Below, one piece after another: positions 19,158 through 29,711 of a stretch of 64,000 nucleotides of DNA (position 1 is its first letter; each line of letters opens with the position of its first letter). Origin of the DNA: Spiroplasma endosymbiont of Dioctria linearis (GTDB lineage Bacteria; Bacillota_I; Bacilli_A; Mycoplasmatales; Mycoplasmataceae); assembly GCF_964030865.1 (NCBI RefSeq), contig NZ_OZ034984.1, positions 1,166,582 to 1,230,581 of the forward strand, read 5' to 3'. The position numbers and the translations under genes were made by a program. Below the pieces are notes generated by a model that searched no databases, was not told the DNA's origin, and was given only the letters and a program-made list of their open reading frames with translations.

Positions 19158-22100
19158 ATGAGAAATCAAAAACCATTTTTTAAAAATTCTTTTAAAAACT
19201 TATTAAGAAATAAAATTCAATTAATTACAATTATTGTTCTAGTCTTTTTAACATCTTTTGTATTTACTTTATCTTATTCTTCTACTAGTAGAGTTGAAAG
19301 ATCTTATGAGAATTTTATTTCTGAAAAAAATAGTAACATCCATGACTTAGTAATTGATTTATCAAATGCTTCATATATTAATGATTTTGAAAAAGATTTG
19401 TTTAGTAAAAATATTTCAAATTCTGAGGTTAGAGATAATTTATTAATAACATATTTACAAAATAAATTAGGAGACTCAAATTTGGATTTTGAATTTGATA
19501 GAGTTGAGTCGAGAATTACAACTTTATCTTCAAATAAGACATTAAAAGTTTTTGCCCTGAATCCAGAACAAAAAGTTGATAAGCTTGTAGTTAGTAAAGG
19601 AATGAGTATTGATACTTGAAAAAAATATACTCAAGCAACTAATATAAATACAAAGAGATGAGTATATATTAATGAACAATTTGCAACTGCAAATAATATA
19701 AAAATAAATGACATAATTAGATTACAAGATGATAACTATGGAACAAGCATTTTAGTAAAAGATAGTGAAAAAAGAGAAGTTGATTTCAATCTTTATGAAA
19801 AAATAGATATTAACTCTTGAATTCATAACACTGAATATGCTAATGAAAATTGATTTCAGGTTGTTGGTTTTGGTTCAAGTGCTGATTTCTCAACTCCAAT
19901 AATTAATGAAGCAAAGCCTTTACCAAACACAAAACAAGAAGGTCTTGTATATATTGATCCATCACATTTAGGTCTTAAAAATATTTATTATCAGAGTGTA
20001 TACTCTGAAAACGAATTTAATCTTTCAAATTATGAAAGTCAAAAAATTTGATATACAGATAGCGAAATAAAAAATGAAGAGATAATATCAGCTTCTTCAA
20101 ATTTAGATAAAGAAGTTAGTTTTGTTTTAAAATTTAAAAATAATAAAGATATTAAAAACTCAACTATTTTAATTAATGAGTATCTAACTAACTTAGATAA
20201 AGCAAAAGAGATTGAATTATATGCTGGATATGAAAATACTATAAATAGAGACATACCAATAGCAATTTCAAGGGGAGATATTAAATACAAATTTAGTAAT
20301 AGAACACAAATGCTACTTTTAACAATTAAGTCCTATAAGACTTTTAGTTATATTATTATGTTAGTAACTTTATCTATTGGAATTGTTATGCTAGTAATAA
20401 TGTTAAATAATCAAATAAAAAAATCGTTTGGTCAATCTGGAGTTTTATTATCTTTAGGATATAAAAAATCCTCTTTAATTTGAGCAAATGGACTTTACCC
20501 CTTAGTTATTTCTATTACTGGAGGATTACTAGGTTATATTCTTGGAATGAGTATGCAAGAATTAGTAATTGGTTTAACAAATAACTTCTTCTCAATAAAA
20601 ATGGAAGTATTTAGTCTTTCTTGAGAATCAATAGTTATTACTGTATTTGGAATGTTTATATTCTTGGAAATAGTTACTCTAATTACTTATTTCTATATGT
20701 TTGATAAATATACACCTTTGCAAATGATAAATTTTGAAAGTAGAAGCTCTACAAATAAATTTAAACTAGCTATTAAAAAAACTTTAACAAAGGGTAGAAA
20801 ATTTGATGGTAGATTTAAAGGAGCAATCTTATCGGGTTCAATTTTAAAATTACTTTCAGTATTTTCTGTAATGTTAGTTTCTTCAAGTTTAATTACAATA
20901 GGAGCTATCATGCCAAATGTTTTACATGAGAATAAGGATAAAACATATTTAATTAATGGTTTTGATAATCAGATTGAATATCAAAATCCTATCTATAATT
21001 CTCCAACAAGTTTTTATAAGACATATAATCCTTATAGCACAATGAAAGAAGATTTAAATGAGTCTAAAAATGTTTTTGATATGTTTTTACAAAATAATGT
21101 ATCAGAAAAAATATATAACCCATCAATTGATGTTGGATCATTAAATGATATGACATATAAATCAATTGATATTGATTATTTGAAAAATGATAACTTAACA
21201 ATTGAGTTAGAAGATATGCCACAAGATGTAAAAAATAATTTTTATAAAACAGTTATATTTAATCTTTGATCAGATTTAAAAAATTTCAACTTAGATAAAT
21301 ATTGAAGTAAGCAAGCTATAATAGAAATTTTAGCAAGTGATTCAAAGTCAAAAGACAATATAGAAGATTTAGAAAAAATAAGACAATTTTATTTAAAATA
21401 TAAAAACGCGATGGGTTTAGATAATAAAAGAAAGGGTTATATTATTTCTAATGGAACAAGGTTGGATAATAGAGGAGGACCTGCAGAAGTAGGCAAACCT
21501 ATGATTAGTGAAGCTGATTATTACGCTGCTTTTGGAAGAAGTTTTACTTTTACTCAAGTTGATGTTACTTCAATAGGGCAAATAAAAAATGATGAACCTT
21601 TTGAAAAATCTCTTTATGATTATATTGATAAAGAGAACTGAACTGAAAAAAGATTAGCAACTATTGTTCCAATTTATAATTGAATAATAGCTTACTTTTT
21701 TAATAATTTACAGCAAGCATTTTTGCAAGGAATTTATAATGATTCCCCAGCTTTAATTAAAAAAACTATTGAAGAAGAATATAAAAAAGAAGATGGAAAT
21801 TTTAATGTTACTTTTGGATTAATTCCTTATGATGACAAAAAAGAAGATTTAGGAATATATTTAAATGGTTATTTAAAAAATCAAAGTCTTAAATTGTATG
21901 GAATTAAAGAAGATAATAAAACTCAAATTTTACAAGATAGTAACAAAAAAGATTTAAAACAAGAGTTATTTAAGACTAATGATTCAATCTTAATTAATCA
22001 ATCGCTTGCCAAAAGATTGAAACTAAAAGTTGGTGATAAAGTAAACATAAGTCATATAATGACAGCTTTAAGTTATGAACAAAATTTATTAGATATAGAG

Positions 22101-23252
22101 AGTTGAGATTCATCTTCTATGAGTGCTACTTCAAAAGAAGATGATTATACTTCGTCTAAAAATTTATATACTACTTCAATGTTAACTGATGATGGAAGAG
22201 GATGAAAGAACTCTTTAATTAGTTCTGAAATTGATAAACGAGTATATAAATCAAATATTGATTTTAGTAGTCCTAGTTTAGTAGGAGCAAATGCTATGTC
22301 AAAAAATATTGCTAGTGGAAAAGTATCAACCAAAAATTTTGAAAAAGATTTTGAATATACAATATCAGGAGTTGTTGATCAATATGGTAATAATAAAGCA
22401 TGAATTAATAATGAGAGTGCAAAAGTAATTTCAAATTATAATAAGACAGAAGAATTGCTTTTTAGATTGTTTATAAAGGAATGAAGTAATCCTAAAAATC
22501 CAGATGCACAAATAAGTAAATTAGTAAATTGAATTAAAGAAAATGAAAAGCAAAGCGATAATTTAATGCTACTTCAAGACTTTAAAAAATTTACATCTCA
22601 ACCAGAAAATAAAATGTATGCAAAACTATTTGAGTCCCAATATCCTTTGTTTAATTATAAAAGCTCTTTTGATAGTAGTTTTACTGATATTTCAAAAGGG
22701 GTTTCAACACAACAAAAGTATGGTGATTATTCAATGATTGGTTTAAATGGAGGTAGTGACAATATTACTTCTTATACTGGCCATTCAACTAGTTCTATTG
22801 AAAATGCTTTAAAAGTAGATGAAGCTTTAAAAGTTATAAATAGAATTAATAGTACAGTTGATATGATAATTTATTTTGTTGTATTTATCACAATTTTTCT
22901 AAGTGCAATTATTATCTTGTTAACAATAAATCTAGTAATTTCAGAGAATGCCAAAATAATAGCAGTAATGAAAATATTAGGATATAAAGAGTGATACATT
23001 AGTAAATTGTTTATAGGTATCTACATACCAGTTGCAATTATTAGTTCCTTTATCGGTTTTGGAGTTGCTTGGGCAATAATTTTATTAGTAGTTAAGGCTC
23101 TTTCAGTTAGTTTAGTTTTACCATTAAGTTTTCATTTTTGATATATTATTCCAGGAGTTTTAGGAACTTGACTATTATATTCTATAAGTAATGCTTTAAG
23201 TTGAACTTCACTTAAAAAAGTTAGTATGTTGTTAGCTGTTCAAGGAGGATAA
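19158..23252 (+). CDS. Giant FtsX-fold (MacB-type) ABC permease, cluster B
   Basis: A 1364-residue paralogue of permease A. N-terminal helix at about residues 18-38, outside region, first FtsX core at about 385-525 (SLGYKKSSLI between helices), a further helix near 575-595, a large outside domain, then the second FtsX core at about 1221-1364 with MKILGYKEWYISKLF. Segments such as WFQVVGFGSSADFSTPI and DGRFKGAILSGSILKLLSV align with WFEVVGIGTSADFTTPI and RLRAALLTTSLGKLVGVSA of permease A, so they share ancestry along their whole length. Trp is mostly TGA, with one TGG near the end. The last codons (CAAGGAGGA) double as the ribosome-binding site of the next lipoprotein. No ATPase is adjacent. 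Substrate unknown. Confidence 0.85.
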
Positions 23253-23256
23253 AAAA

Positions 23257-24303
23257 ATGAGTAATAAATTTAAAAAAATTCTAGTAGGACTATCTTCAAT
23301 TGTTTTTGTTCCATCTCTAACTGCCAATGTAGTCTCATGTACAAATGATAAATACGATGATATTTTTAGACCTGATCCAATTATGCCAATAACTAAAAAT
23401 GGTTTTGAAAAAGTAAACTTGGATAGTATAAATATTGAAAAAATATATTATACAGATGAACTACTAAAAGCTCTTCTTGAAAGTTTAAAACTGGGAGGAT
23501 ATAAGGAGGAAAACTTAAATGTACAAGTCTTTAAAAATAATAGTGAAATAAGTTTAGATGAGGATTTGTATAGAAATGCTTCATATAAATTTATTATTAC
23601 TAACAAAGAAAACAATAATGATAATATTACAGCAGTAATTAAAATATCAAACTCAGTTCATTTACAAGATGTTTTTAAAGTATCAACTATTGGTAATATT
23701 TATGATAATCGACCAAGAACAATTATGATGGCCTTAATGTTTAATAATATGGATATGATCAATCAATTATCAAAAGTTGGTGATGAGTTAACTGATGTAA
23801 ATAAATTTGAATATAAAAAAGATAATAAGGGAGCTATAATCAGAATTAATGATGAAGTTCCTAAACAAAGACCAGAGAGTTATTATGGATCTTTGGACTT
23901 AAATTACCAAGTAACTCCATTTGTAGAAGAAGAAATTGGAGGGCAACCATTTCCAATGACTATTTCAGAAATGGTAAAAATATCAAATAATAAATTACCA
24001 ACAACTAGTTTTGGTAAATTAGAAGGAAAAGATAAATATACAGTACTAATGCATTTTATTATTGAAAATTTATCAAATCCAACTTATTGAGCATTATTTG
24101 TCAATGACCTTGACTTAGATAATTTTGAAGCGCAACCTATTGAAAATAGTTCAAATCAGTATATGATTAGATTTTACTCAAAAGATTATCAAAAGATATC
24201 ATTGCCAGAAACTCCAGAAGAACAAAATGGAGATTATGATAAAAAGGCTCACTACTTAAATGATAAACAGGGAATTGAACTAACTTTTAGTTACTTTGAT
24301 TAA
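23257..24303 (+). CDS. Lipoprotein of cluster B
   Basis: A 348-residue predicted lipoprotein: N-terminal signal MSNKFKKILVGLSSI... ending NVVSC, with Cys28 as the lipid-attachment residue. The mature part is unrecognised, acidic and Asn-rich, with mixed alpha/beta character and no repeats that I can see. It starts 4 bases after permease B and uses a ribosome-binding site embedded in the permease's last codons, so translation is probably coupled. One TGA Trp is near residue 278. It is the last gene of cluster B and of the accessory block; a terminator and the rplM promoter follow. Confidence 0.78.
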
Positions 24304-24345
24304 GCTATTTTTATATATTATTTTAATTAAAAGAATGATGGAAAT

Positions 24346-24378
24346 AAACCATTTGATAGGGATATTGAATGGTTTTTT
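24346..24378 (+). terminator. Terminator closing cluster B
   Basis: AAACCATT pairs with AATGGTTT across a 14-base loop and is followed by six T. Confidence 0.75.
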
Positions 24379-24399
24379 ATACTTTATTCCATTTTTTAT

Positions 24400-24427
24400 T
24401 TGTGAGTTTTAATAATTAATGTATAAT
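24400..24427 (+). promoter_or_regulatory. Sigma-A promoter of rplM-rpsI
   Basis: TTGTGA (24400-24405) and a perfect TATAAT (24422-24427) with a 16-base spacer, 46 bases before the rplM start. Confidence 0.75.
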
Positions 24428-24433
24428 ATATTT

Positions 24434-24472
24434 GCTTACTCACTAGCCCCGGAAGGTAAGGAGAACAAGCAC
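24434..24472 (+). promoter_or_regulatory. Possible rplM leader hairpin
   Basis: CTTAC (24435-24439) can pair with GTAAG (24456-24460) around a GC-rich loop containing AGCCCCGGAAG, unusually GC-rich for this genome. The 3' arm overlaps the start of the AAGGAG ribosome-binding site, so folding could limit rplM translation. L13 autoregulatory leaders are known in Bacillus; equivalence here is inference. Confidence 0.4.
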
Positions 24473-24928
24473 ATGAAACAAACTACACTTATTAAAACAG
24501 CAGATATTGCTAAAAAATGATATGTAGTTGACGCAACTGGAGCAACTTTAGGTAGATTATCTACTCAAATTGCTATGGTTCTAAGAGGAAAAAATAAACC
24601 TACATTTACACCCCATATTAACAATGGTGATCATGTAATTGTAATTAATGCTGAAAAAATAGTTTTATCAGGTAAAAAAGAAAATGATAAAAACTATTAC
24701 CATCACTCAATGCACCCAGGGGGATTAAAATCTAGAAACGTTGCAACACAACGTAAATTATTCCCTGAAAGAATTATTGAGCGCGCAGTAAGATTAATGT
24801 TACCTAAAAATGTTCAAGGTGGAAATCAATACCGTGCATTACACGTTTATGCAGGTAATGAACATCCACACCAGGCACAAAATCCAGAAATTTTAGTAGT
24901 TCAATCAAAAAAAGGAGATAGTAAATAA
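24473..24928 (+). CDS. rplM: 50S ribosomal protein L13
   Basis: A 151-residue L13 of standard length. Visible family segments: [18 protein letters not shown] at the start (with Trp encoded by TGA at 24518-24520), [35 protein letters not shown] and [14 protein letters not shown] at 24473 with AAGGAG nine bases upstream. The stop overlaps the rpsI start by one base (TAATG), giving the classic translationally coupled L13-S9 pair. In most Firmicutes this pair directly follows ecfT-truA; here 23 kb intervene. Confidence 0.97.
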
Positions 24929-25332
24929 TGGCAGCAAAAAAAGAAGTTGTTATGTATAGAGGAACTGGAAGAAGAAAATCTTCTGTTGCTCAAGTTATAC
25001 TAACTCCCGGTCAAGGTGAGATTATAGTTAATGGAAAACCAGCTTTAGAGTTTTTCCCATATCCAACATTAGTTCAAGATATGGAACAACCTTTAGATGC
25101 TACAGGTACAAAATCAGATTTTTCAATCAAAATTACTGTTAAAGGTGGAGGATTTACTGGTCAAGCTGGTGCAGCTCGTTTAGGGATTGCAAGAGCTTTA
25201 TTAGAGGCAAGCAAAGATTACAAACCAGAGTTAAGAGGAAATGGTTTATTAACACGTGATGCTCGTGTGAAAGAACGTAAAAAATACGGACTTTATGGAG
25301 CACGTAGAGCACCACAATTCTCAAAACGTTAA
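24928..25332 (+). CDS. rpsI: 30S ribosomal protein S9
   Basis: A 134-residue S9. It has [13 protein letters not shown] near the start, [21 protein letters not shown] in the middle and the conserved basic tail [17 protein letters not shown], whose last residues reach into the ribosomal P site. Its ATG overlaps the rplM stop. A GC-poor terminator follows. Confidence 0.97.
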   Translation: MAAKKEVVMYRGTGRRKSSVAQVILTPGQGEIIVNGKPALEFFPYPTLVQDMEQPLDATGTKSDFSIKITVKGGGFTGQAGAARLGIARALLEASKDYKPELRGNGLLTRDARVKERKKYGLYGARRAPQFSKR

Positions 25333-25356
25333 TTTACAATATCATATGTACATATG

Positions 25357-25386
25357 AAAATACTCATTTATGAGTATTTTTTTTTA
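25357..25386 (+). terminator. Terminator after rpsI
   Basis: AAAATACTCA and TGAGTATTTT pair around a four-base loop and are followed by a long T run. Confidence 0.85.
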
Positions 25387-25483
25387 CTTCTATAAAATCT
25401 CTTTTCATTTTTGTATTAGTCAGTCTTTTATAAAAATATAAGTGTAGTTTGTATTAATATATAAGTGTAGGAGCGATAAAAAT

Positions 25484-26437
25484 ATGATAAAAAATAAAAA
25501 AATAGTATTAGTAGGTTGTGGAGCTGTTGGAACAAGTTTTATTTACTCAGCTGTAAACCAAGGAATTGCACAAGAATATGTATTAATAGATGTTTTTAAA
25601 GATGCAGCAGAAGGAAATGAAATGGATATTGCAGATGCGCAGGCGGTTTTACCTATATCATTTAATTCAATAAAAGCAGGAAATTATTCAGATTGTAAAG
25701 ATGCAGACATTATTGTGATTACTGCTGGTAGACCACAAAAACCTGGTGAAACTAGATTAGAGATGGTTGCAGATAATGCAAAAATTATGAAAGAAATTGC
25801 TGAAGAAATTAAGAAGTCTGGATTTAATGGAATTACATTAATAGCTTCAAACCCAGTTGATGTTTTAACATATGTATATAAAACAGTTACTGGATATGAT
25901 AGTTCAAAAGTTATTTCATCAGGAACAACTTTAGATTCAGCAAGATTGAGAAGACTATTAGCAACTAAATTTGATGTAATGCCAAATAGTGTTGAAGCTT
26001 ATTTATTAGGAGAACATGGGGATTCAAGTGTTGCTGTTTGAAGTAAAGCTACTGTAATGGGAAAAACAGTTCAAGAGTATATAGATGAAGGTAGCATCAC
26101 TCAAAAGGATCTTTCAGAGATAAAAGATGAAGCTACACATTTAGCCTATAAAATTATTGAGAAAAAAAGAGCTACATATTATGGGGTAGGAGTTTGCTTG
26201 GCTATAATTGTAAAAGCAATTCTTAAAAATGAAAAGAAAATGCTTTTAGTAGGAGTTCATTTAAATGGCGAATATGAAAATGAGGATATCTATACAAGTG
26301 TTCCTTGTATCATTGGAAGAAATGGAATTGAAAAAATTATTAAATGAAAACTTACAAATAATGAACAAGACCTATTTAATAAATCTTGTGAGCAATTAAA
26401 GGAAGTATTTAATACAGCAAAGCAAGCAATAGCATAG
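25484..26437 (+). CDS. ldh: L-lactate dehydrogenase
   Basis: A 317-residue NAD-dependent LDH that regenerates NAD by reducing pyruvate, central to mollicute glycolysis. Dinucleotide motif VGCGAVGTSF is near residue 10. The substrate loop GRPQKPGETR carries the Gln that favours pyruvate over oxaloacetate and the catalytic Arg; SNPVDVLTY, DSARLRRLL and the catalytic His in YLLGEHGDSS are present. TGA at 26039 encodes the Trp right after SSVAV. The C-terminal part is normal, with IIGRNGIEKII. Monocistronic: a TAATATATAAGTG region precedes it and a terminator follows. Confidence 0.95.
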
Positions 26438-26439
26438 AT

Positions 26440-26477
26440 AAAACCCTTTAAAATAATTTAAAGGGTTTTATTTTTTT
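26440..26477 (+). terminator. Terminator after ldh
   Basis: AAACCCTTTAAA pairs with TTTAAAGGGTTT, then A and seven T. Confidence 0.88.
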
Positions 26478-26511
26478 GTATCATATAATATAAAAAGAAG
26501 GATGTGCATTA

Positions 26512-27429
26512 ATGAAAGAAATAGAATTATTGTCTCAAGATGGTAAAAAAATTTATACTTATATTTGAGATAAAGTTAAAGAAGTAAAAGGAGTGTTGCA
26601 AGTTGTCCATGGAAGTTGTGAACACTCAAAAAGATATGATGAATTTGCAAACTTTTTAAATAAAAATAATTGAGTTGTAATTTCAAATGATCATAGAGGT
26701 CATGGTAAAACAGCAGATTTAAAAAATCAAGAACTAGGTTATTTCTCAGATCATAACGGTTGGAAAATTCTAGTTGATGATTTATACTTAGTGAATAGTT
26801 TTATTAAAAAAAATTACTCAGACAAAAAAATAGTTATGTTAGGTCACTCAATGGGAAGTTTTTTAGCAAGAAATTATGCAATTGATTACGGATTATCAAT
26901 TGATGGATTAATTCTTAGTGGAACTGCTTGGGAAAGTAAGTTATCTTTAAAGTTTGGCATTAAAGTTGCAAAGTCAAGACAGAAAAAATATGGTCCAAAA
27001 AATATTGATAAATTTATATGAAATTTAAGTTACAAAAAATTTAATAAAAAATTTAATAAAGGTGGAAATACGGGCAATGAGTGATTATCTATTGACTCAG
27101 CCAATGTTAAAAGTTTTAATGAAGATCCATTATGTGGTCAAATATTTACAACATCTGCTTTTAAAGATCTTTTCATGGGCCTTTTATATATTCAAAATAA
27201 AAAGAATATTTTAAAAATTAGAAAAGATCTACCAATAATTTTAGTCTCAGGTTCTGATGATCCAGTAGGAAATTATGGAAAAAAAGTTATTAAAACCTAT
27301 AAAAAATTTAAAAAAGCAAAATTAAATGTAGAAATGAAAATCTATGAAAACTTAAGACATGAGATACTTTTTGATATTGATAAGGAATTAATTTTTAAAG
27401 ATACTTTAAACTTTTTAAGTAAAATTTAA
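26512..27429 (+). CDS. Alpha/beta-fold hydrolase (lysophospholipase/monoacylglycerol lipase-like)
   Basis: A 305-residue serine hydrolase. Oxyanion segment VVHGSCEHSKRYDEFANFL matches the HGxxEHSxRY signature of lysophospholipase L2/monoglyceride lipases. The nucleophile elbow is GHSMGSFLARNYA, the acid is in VSGSDDPVG, and the catalytic His is in NLRHEILFD. The cap region around residues 150-210 is Lys-rich. It probably hydrolyses host-derived lysolipids or monoacylglycerols, useful in an organism dependent on exogenous lipid. Several TGA Trp codons occur. A shared terminator separates it from convergent coaX. The exact substrate is unknown. Confidence 0.85.
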
Positions 27430-27460
27430 AAATTGATATAAATATTTATATCAATTTTTA
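27428..27460. terminator. Bidirectional terminator between hydrolase and coaX
   Basis: A symmetric stem, AAAATTGATATAAA paired with TTTATATCAATTTT, with T runs in both directions, between convergent stops. Confidence 0.85.
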
Positions 27461-28195
27461 TTTATTAAATTTTATAAGTCCCTTAAAAATTAATGATTCA
27501 TCAAAAGTATGACCATCTTTTATGATATCCTCTTTGAATTCTATTGAGTTACCACCAGTAAAAATCGCAAAATCTAATTTTAGTTTTTTAATAACTGAAG
27601 TTAGCATTAAATAGTGAGCATTAAAAGCACCAACATTTATAGCATCTATTGTATTTGTTCCATAAAGCTTATTTGACTTTTTATAGTTATTATTTTGTAA
27701 AAGAACTGCACTAGTGATTAAACAATTTAATGAGTTTTTTAGTCCTGGACAAATTATTGTTCCCTTAAATTCTTTATTTTCAATTATAGCAATAGTTGAA
27801 GTTGTACCCATAGAGATTATCGCTCCATTTTTAATTTCATAATTATCCATAGCTCCATAAAAATTTGATATAAAATCTGCTCCAAGTTTATTAATGTTGT
27901 CTACTTTAAATAATTCACTTTCGATATCATAGTCATCTCTTAAATTTGATATTGCTACTCCAATATTATTAGCAAAAGCTCTCATAATATCATTTCATTC
28001 AGGTACAACAGATACGTAACTAATTTTATCAATTTCTATATTATTGTCTAAGAAATATTTACTTAAAACTTTACTTCTTCTTCATTTAGCATCTTTTGTT
28101 TCTGGTCTAATTATTTTTTTCAATTCATCTGTTTCTTTATTTCACAAACGGAAATCTGCAGTGGTATTTCCAATATCAACTAGTAGTATTTTCAT
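27458..28195 (-). CDS. coaX: Type III pantothenate kinase
   Basis: A 245-residue CoaX, the acetyl-CoA-insensitive pantothenate kinase that starts CoA synthesis. N-terminal phosphate motif MKILLVDIGNTTADFRLW, then SVVPEW near residue 65, GADFISNFYGA (the GAD motif) and GTTSTIAIIE followed by the GxxICPGLK segment are all characteristic. Three TGA codons in the first 80 residues encode Trp, so the conserved N terminus is only recovered with the mollicute code. ATG at 28195 has AAAGGAG upstream. It is divergent from coaD, the fourth enzyme of the same pathway. Confidence 0.93.
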
Positions 28196-28296
28196 TTATA
28201 TACTCCTTTCCTTTATTTTATTACATAAAATAAAATAAAGACATTTTTTTCACTAAAATAAATATAAAATTATAAATGTATTAAGGAAGGGTTAAT

Positions 28297-28749
28297 ATGA
28301 GAAGAGCTATTTATCCAGGAAGTTTTGATCCTTTTCATGAAGGTCACTTAAATATTTTAGTGAAAGCTACAAAACTATTTGATGAGGTTATAGTTGTTAT
28401 TACAAAAAATATTTCAAAGAATGAAAATCCTGATCTGAAGTATAGAATTGAAAAAATTAAATCTATGATTAAAGGATTAAAAAATGTAAAAATTGAAATA
28501 AATGAAAATGAATTAACTGCTTACTTTGCAAAACAAAGAGAAATAAAATATATTGTAAGAGGAATTAGAGATTCTCAAACTTTAAATTATGAAATAGAGC
28601 TTTATGATGGAAATAAAAGTATTTATGATGAATTAGAAACTGTATTATTTTTATCAGATAATAAAAATAGAAAAGTTTCATCAACATTATTAAAAGAAAT
28701 AGAAAAGTATAAAAGTGAGGAATTTATATGTGATCAATTAAAGAAATAG
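28297..28749 (+). CDS. coaD: Phosphopantetheine adenylyltransferase
   Basis: A 150-residue CoaD, which adenylylates 4'-phosphopantetheine to dephospho-CoA. Nucleotidyltransferase motif YPGSFDPFHEGHLNIL is at residues 6-21, YIVRGIRDSQTLNYE carries the substrate Arg, and RKVSSTLLKEI corresponds to the conserved VSSSLVKEI. Slightly shorter than the common 157-165 residues, with a short region before the VSS motif. RBS AAGGAAGGG. The 3' end overlaps pta by 22 bases, an unusual pairing of CoA synthesis with acetate metabolism. Confidence 0.93.
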   Translation: MRRAIYPGSFDPFHEGHLNILVKATKLFDEVIVVITKNISKNENPDLKYRIEKIKSMIKGLKNVKIEINENELTAYFAKQREIKYIVRGIRDSQTLNYEIELYDGNKSIYDELETVLFLSDNKNRKVSSTLLKEIEKYKSEEFICDQLKK

Positions 28750-29711
28750 AGAATAAAATTAGAGCAATCAAGAAAAAACAAAGAATTGTTTTTCCTGAAG
28801 GAACACAAGAAAAAATACAACAAACAGCTAACTTTTTAGTAGAAAATGATTTAGCAATACCTGTATTGTTATTTAATACAAAAAAAGAGGTACCTAGTAA
28901 TTTAAACGAAAAAATAGAAACTGTTATTATGGACCAATATGATAAAGATAAAATGATTAAATTATTTTTGGAAATAAGAAAAGATAAAGCTGATGAACAA
29001 ACAGCAAAGAAACTTATGGATCAGAGAACTTACTTTGGTGTAATGATGATGAAATTAGATTTAGCTGATGCAATGATTTGTGGTTTGGAATATACAACAG
29101 CAGATACTTTAAGACCTGCTTTGCAAATTATTAAAACAAGTAAAAAATACTCAATAGCTTCATCTGTTTTCTTAATGTCAAAAGAAGAAGAGATTTATTT
29201 ATTTACTGACTGTGCTTTAAATGTTGACCCAAATGCAAATCAATTAGCAGATATTGCTTCAATGTCAGCTGATTTTGCTCAACAATTAAATGAAAAAAAT
29301 GTTCAAGTAGTAATGTTGAGTTACTCAACAAATGGTTCTGGTATGGGAGCAAGTGTAGATAAAGTAAAAGAAGCTGTAAATCTATTAAATTCAAAAGAGT
29401 CAAAAGGGATAACTTTTGATGGAGAAATGCAATTTGATTCTGCTTTTGATAAAAGTGTAAGGATAAAAAAATACCCAAAAACAAAAATTACAAAAGAACA
29501 CCCAGATGTTTATGTATTTCCAGATTTAAATTCTGGAAATATTGGATATAAAATCGCTCAAAGATTTGGTAATTTTCAAGCTGCGGGACCATTTATTTTA
29601 GGTTTAAATAAACCTGTAAATGATCTTTCAAGAGGTGCAACTTTAGAAGATATTAAACAAACATCAATAGTAACAATATATACATCAATGTTTAATGGAG
29701 GAGATAAATAA
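28728..29711 (+). CDS. pta: Phosphate acetyltransferase
   Basis: A 327-residue phosphotransacetylase converting acetyl-CoA and phosphate to acetyl phosphate and CoA. The start MWSIKEIENK requires the ATG at 28728, inside coaD, and a TGA Trp codon immediately after; GTGAGG at 28715-28720 is the ribosome-binding site. KKKQRIVFPEG is the usual opening. DLADAMICGLEYTTADTLRPAL and the C-terminal LNKPVNDLSRGATLEDI match the Pta active-site region. The stop overlaps ackA by one base. coaD, pta and ackA therefore form a tightly packed operon. Confidence 0.95.

Noticed and set aside
28044..28238. Plus-strand open frame opposite coaX
   Set aside because: It lies wholly antisense to the conserved CoaX N terminus and has no ribosome-binding site.
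29203..29484. Minus-strand open frame within pta
   Set aside because: Low-complexity Leu/His-rich translation opposite a conserved coding region; a shadow of codon bias.
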